Source of the DNA: an uncultured Eubacteriales bacterium
GTDB taxonomy: Bacteria > Bacillota > Clostridia > Oscillospirales > Oscillospiraceae
Length of the DNA: 5,477 bases
Reading direction: 5' to 3'
Assembly: GCA_900552725.1 (NCBI GenBank)
Contig: USAT01000119.1
Span: forward strand, 1 to 5,477
A program made the position numbers and the translations under genes. The notes beneath the pieces are model-generated. The model was not told the origin of the DNA. It did no database searches and saw only the letters and a program-made list of their open reading frames with translations. Below are positions 5,110 through 5,477 of this stretch, one piece after another (position 1 is the first letter of the stretch; each line of letters begins with the position of its first letter).

Positions 5110-5148
5110 AAACTCCCCCTTACAAATCTGATAAGGAACGAAGCAATT

Positions 5149-5477
5149 ATGAAAACAGTAACCATTTACACCGACGGCGCTTGCAGCGGCAATCCCGGCC
5201 CGGGCGGCTGGGGCGCTATCCTGGAGTGGCAGGGCCACGAGAAGGAGCTCTCCGGCGGCGAGGCCCAGACCACCAATAACCGCATGGAGCTGACCGCCGT
5301 GCTGACGGCCCTCAGCCTGCTGAAGGAGCCCTGCACCGTGGAGCTGTACAGCGACTCCAAATATGTGGTGGACGCCATCGACAAGGGCTGGCTGTACGGC
5401 TGGCAGAAGAAGGGCTGGATCAAGGCCGACAAAAAGCCGGTGCTGAATGTGGATCTGTGGCAGCAGCTGCTGCCGCT
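5149..5477 (+). CDS. rnhA: Ribonuclease HI (partial, cut by the window end)
   Basis: RNase HI cleaves the RNA strand of RNA:DNA hybrids, removing primers and R-loops in the cytosol. The visible 109 residues begin MKTVTIYTDGACSGNPGPGG, with catalytic Asp9. NNRMELTAV carries Glu47 and YSDSKYVVDAI carries Asp69, three of the four acidic active-site residues. WIKADKKPVLNVDLWQQL follows, very close to the substrate-handle region of the E. coli enzyme. The fourth acidic residue would lie beyond the window. ATG 5149 follows AAGGA at 5133-5137 with 11-nt spacing, and homology starts at the first residues. About 40 C-terminal residues should be missing if it has the usual length of about 150. It is preceded directly by the right end of the repeat element. 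Confidence 0.95.
   Translation, partial: MKTVTIYTDGACSGNPGPGGWGAILEWQGHEKELSGGEAQTTNNRMELTAVLTALSLLKEPCTVELYSDSKYVVDAIDKGWLYGWQKKGWIKADKKPVLNVDLWQQLLP

Larger units (their letters stand above)
4657..5118 (+). repeat. Palindromic intergenic element, copy 2 (forward orientation)
   Basis: This fills most of the 510-nt gap between trmO and rnhA; no gene is supported. The ends are inverted repeats: GGGGAGTTTCGCGC (4658-4671) against GCGCGAAACTCCCC (5105-5118, shared up to one base of the hairpin arm). The similarity seems to run a few bases further out: AAAGGGG on the left, CCCCCTT on the right. In order it holds a terminal hairpin, the CTTTTGCC palindrome, the TTTGAAACC palindrome, the block CCACACGTTCGCGCAAAAT (4788-4806), the central 15-bp hairpin, AAGAAAGTCGATTCGTCA (4923-4940), the CTTAAACC palindrome and two terminal hairpins. 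The order is the mirror of 3374-3930. Its left end begins about 18 nt after the trmO stop, and its right end stops about 15 nt before the rnhA ribosome binding site. Confidence 0.8.

Overview
The window looks like chromosomal DNA from a GC-rich Gram-positive anaerobe, most likely a gut Clostridia member of the Oscillospiraceae/Ruminococcaceae kind. This is inferred from strong AAGGAG ribosome binding sites, GC-rich third codon positions, a MinD-like gene next to a methylglyoxal-synthase-like gene (an arrangement that recalls the mre/min/rodA/mgsA cluster of Clostridia), and dense intergenic palindromic repeats. All six genes lie on the + strand.

Layout. Bases 1-153 hold no gene. They carry two tandem short hairpin modules and the leader of the first gene. 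Bases 154-3371 look like one gene group: a MinD-family ATPase (154-897), a methylglyoxal-synthase-fold protein (927-1343), an 85-bp inverted-repeat element in the next gap (1371-1455), an unrecognised small membrane protein with a TTG start (1504-1998), and histidyl-tRNA synthetase (2016-3371). Next comes trmO/tsaA (3961-4638), which encodes the tRNA N6-methyl-t6A37 methyltransferase. The window ends inside rnhA (RNase HI, from 5149, cut by the edge). The gaps on both sides of trmO (about 3374-3930 and 4657-5118) are filled by two diverged, oppositely oriented copies of one non-coding, palindrome-rich element with inverted-repeat ends.

Function. hisS, trmO and rnhA are housekeeping genes for tRNA charging, tRNA modification and RNA:DNA hybrid removal. 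They appear intact, apart from the truncation of rnhA by the window edge. The first two genes are less ordinary. The MinD-like protein stops where the membrane-targeting tail of MinD should begin. The methylglyoxal-synthase-like protein has glycine where the catalytic aspartate of the GGDQ motif should be. Both may have moved away from their textbook roles.

The best candidate for something undescribed is the intergenic repeat system. It consists of a roughly 0.45-0.55 kb element that fits almost exactly between stop codon and ribosome binding site. It is built from many hairpins, and the hairpin arms change sequence between copies while keeping complementarity. A different, REPIN-like GTAG...CTAC element sits between the second and third genes.
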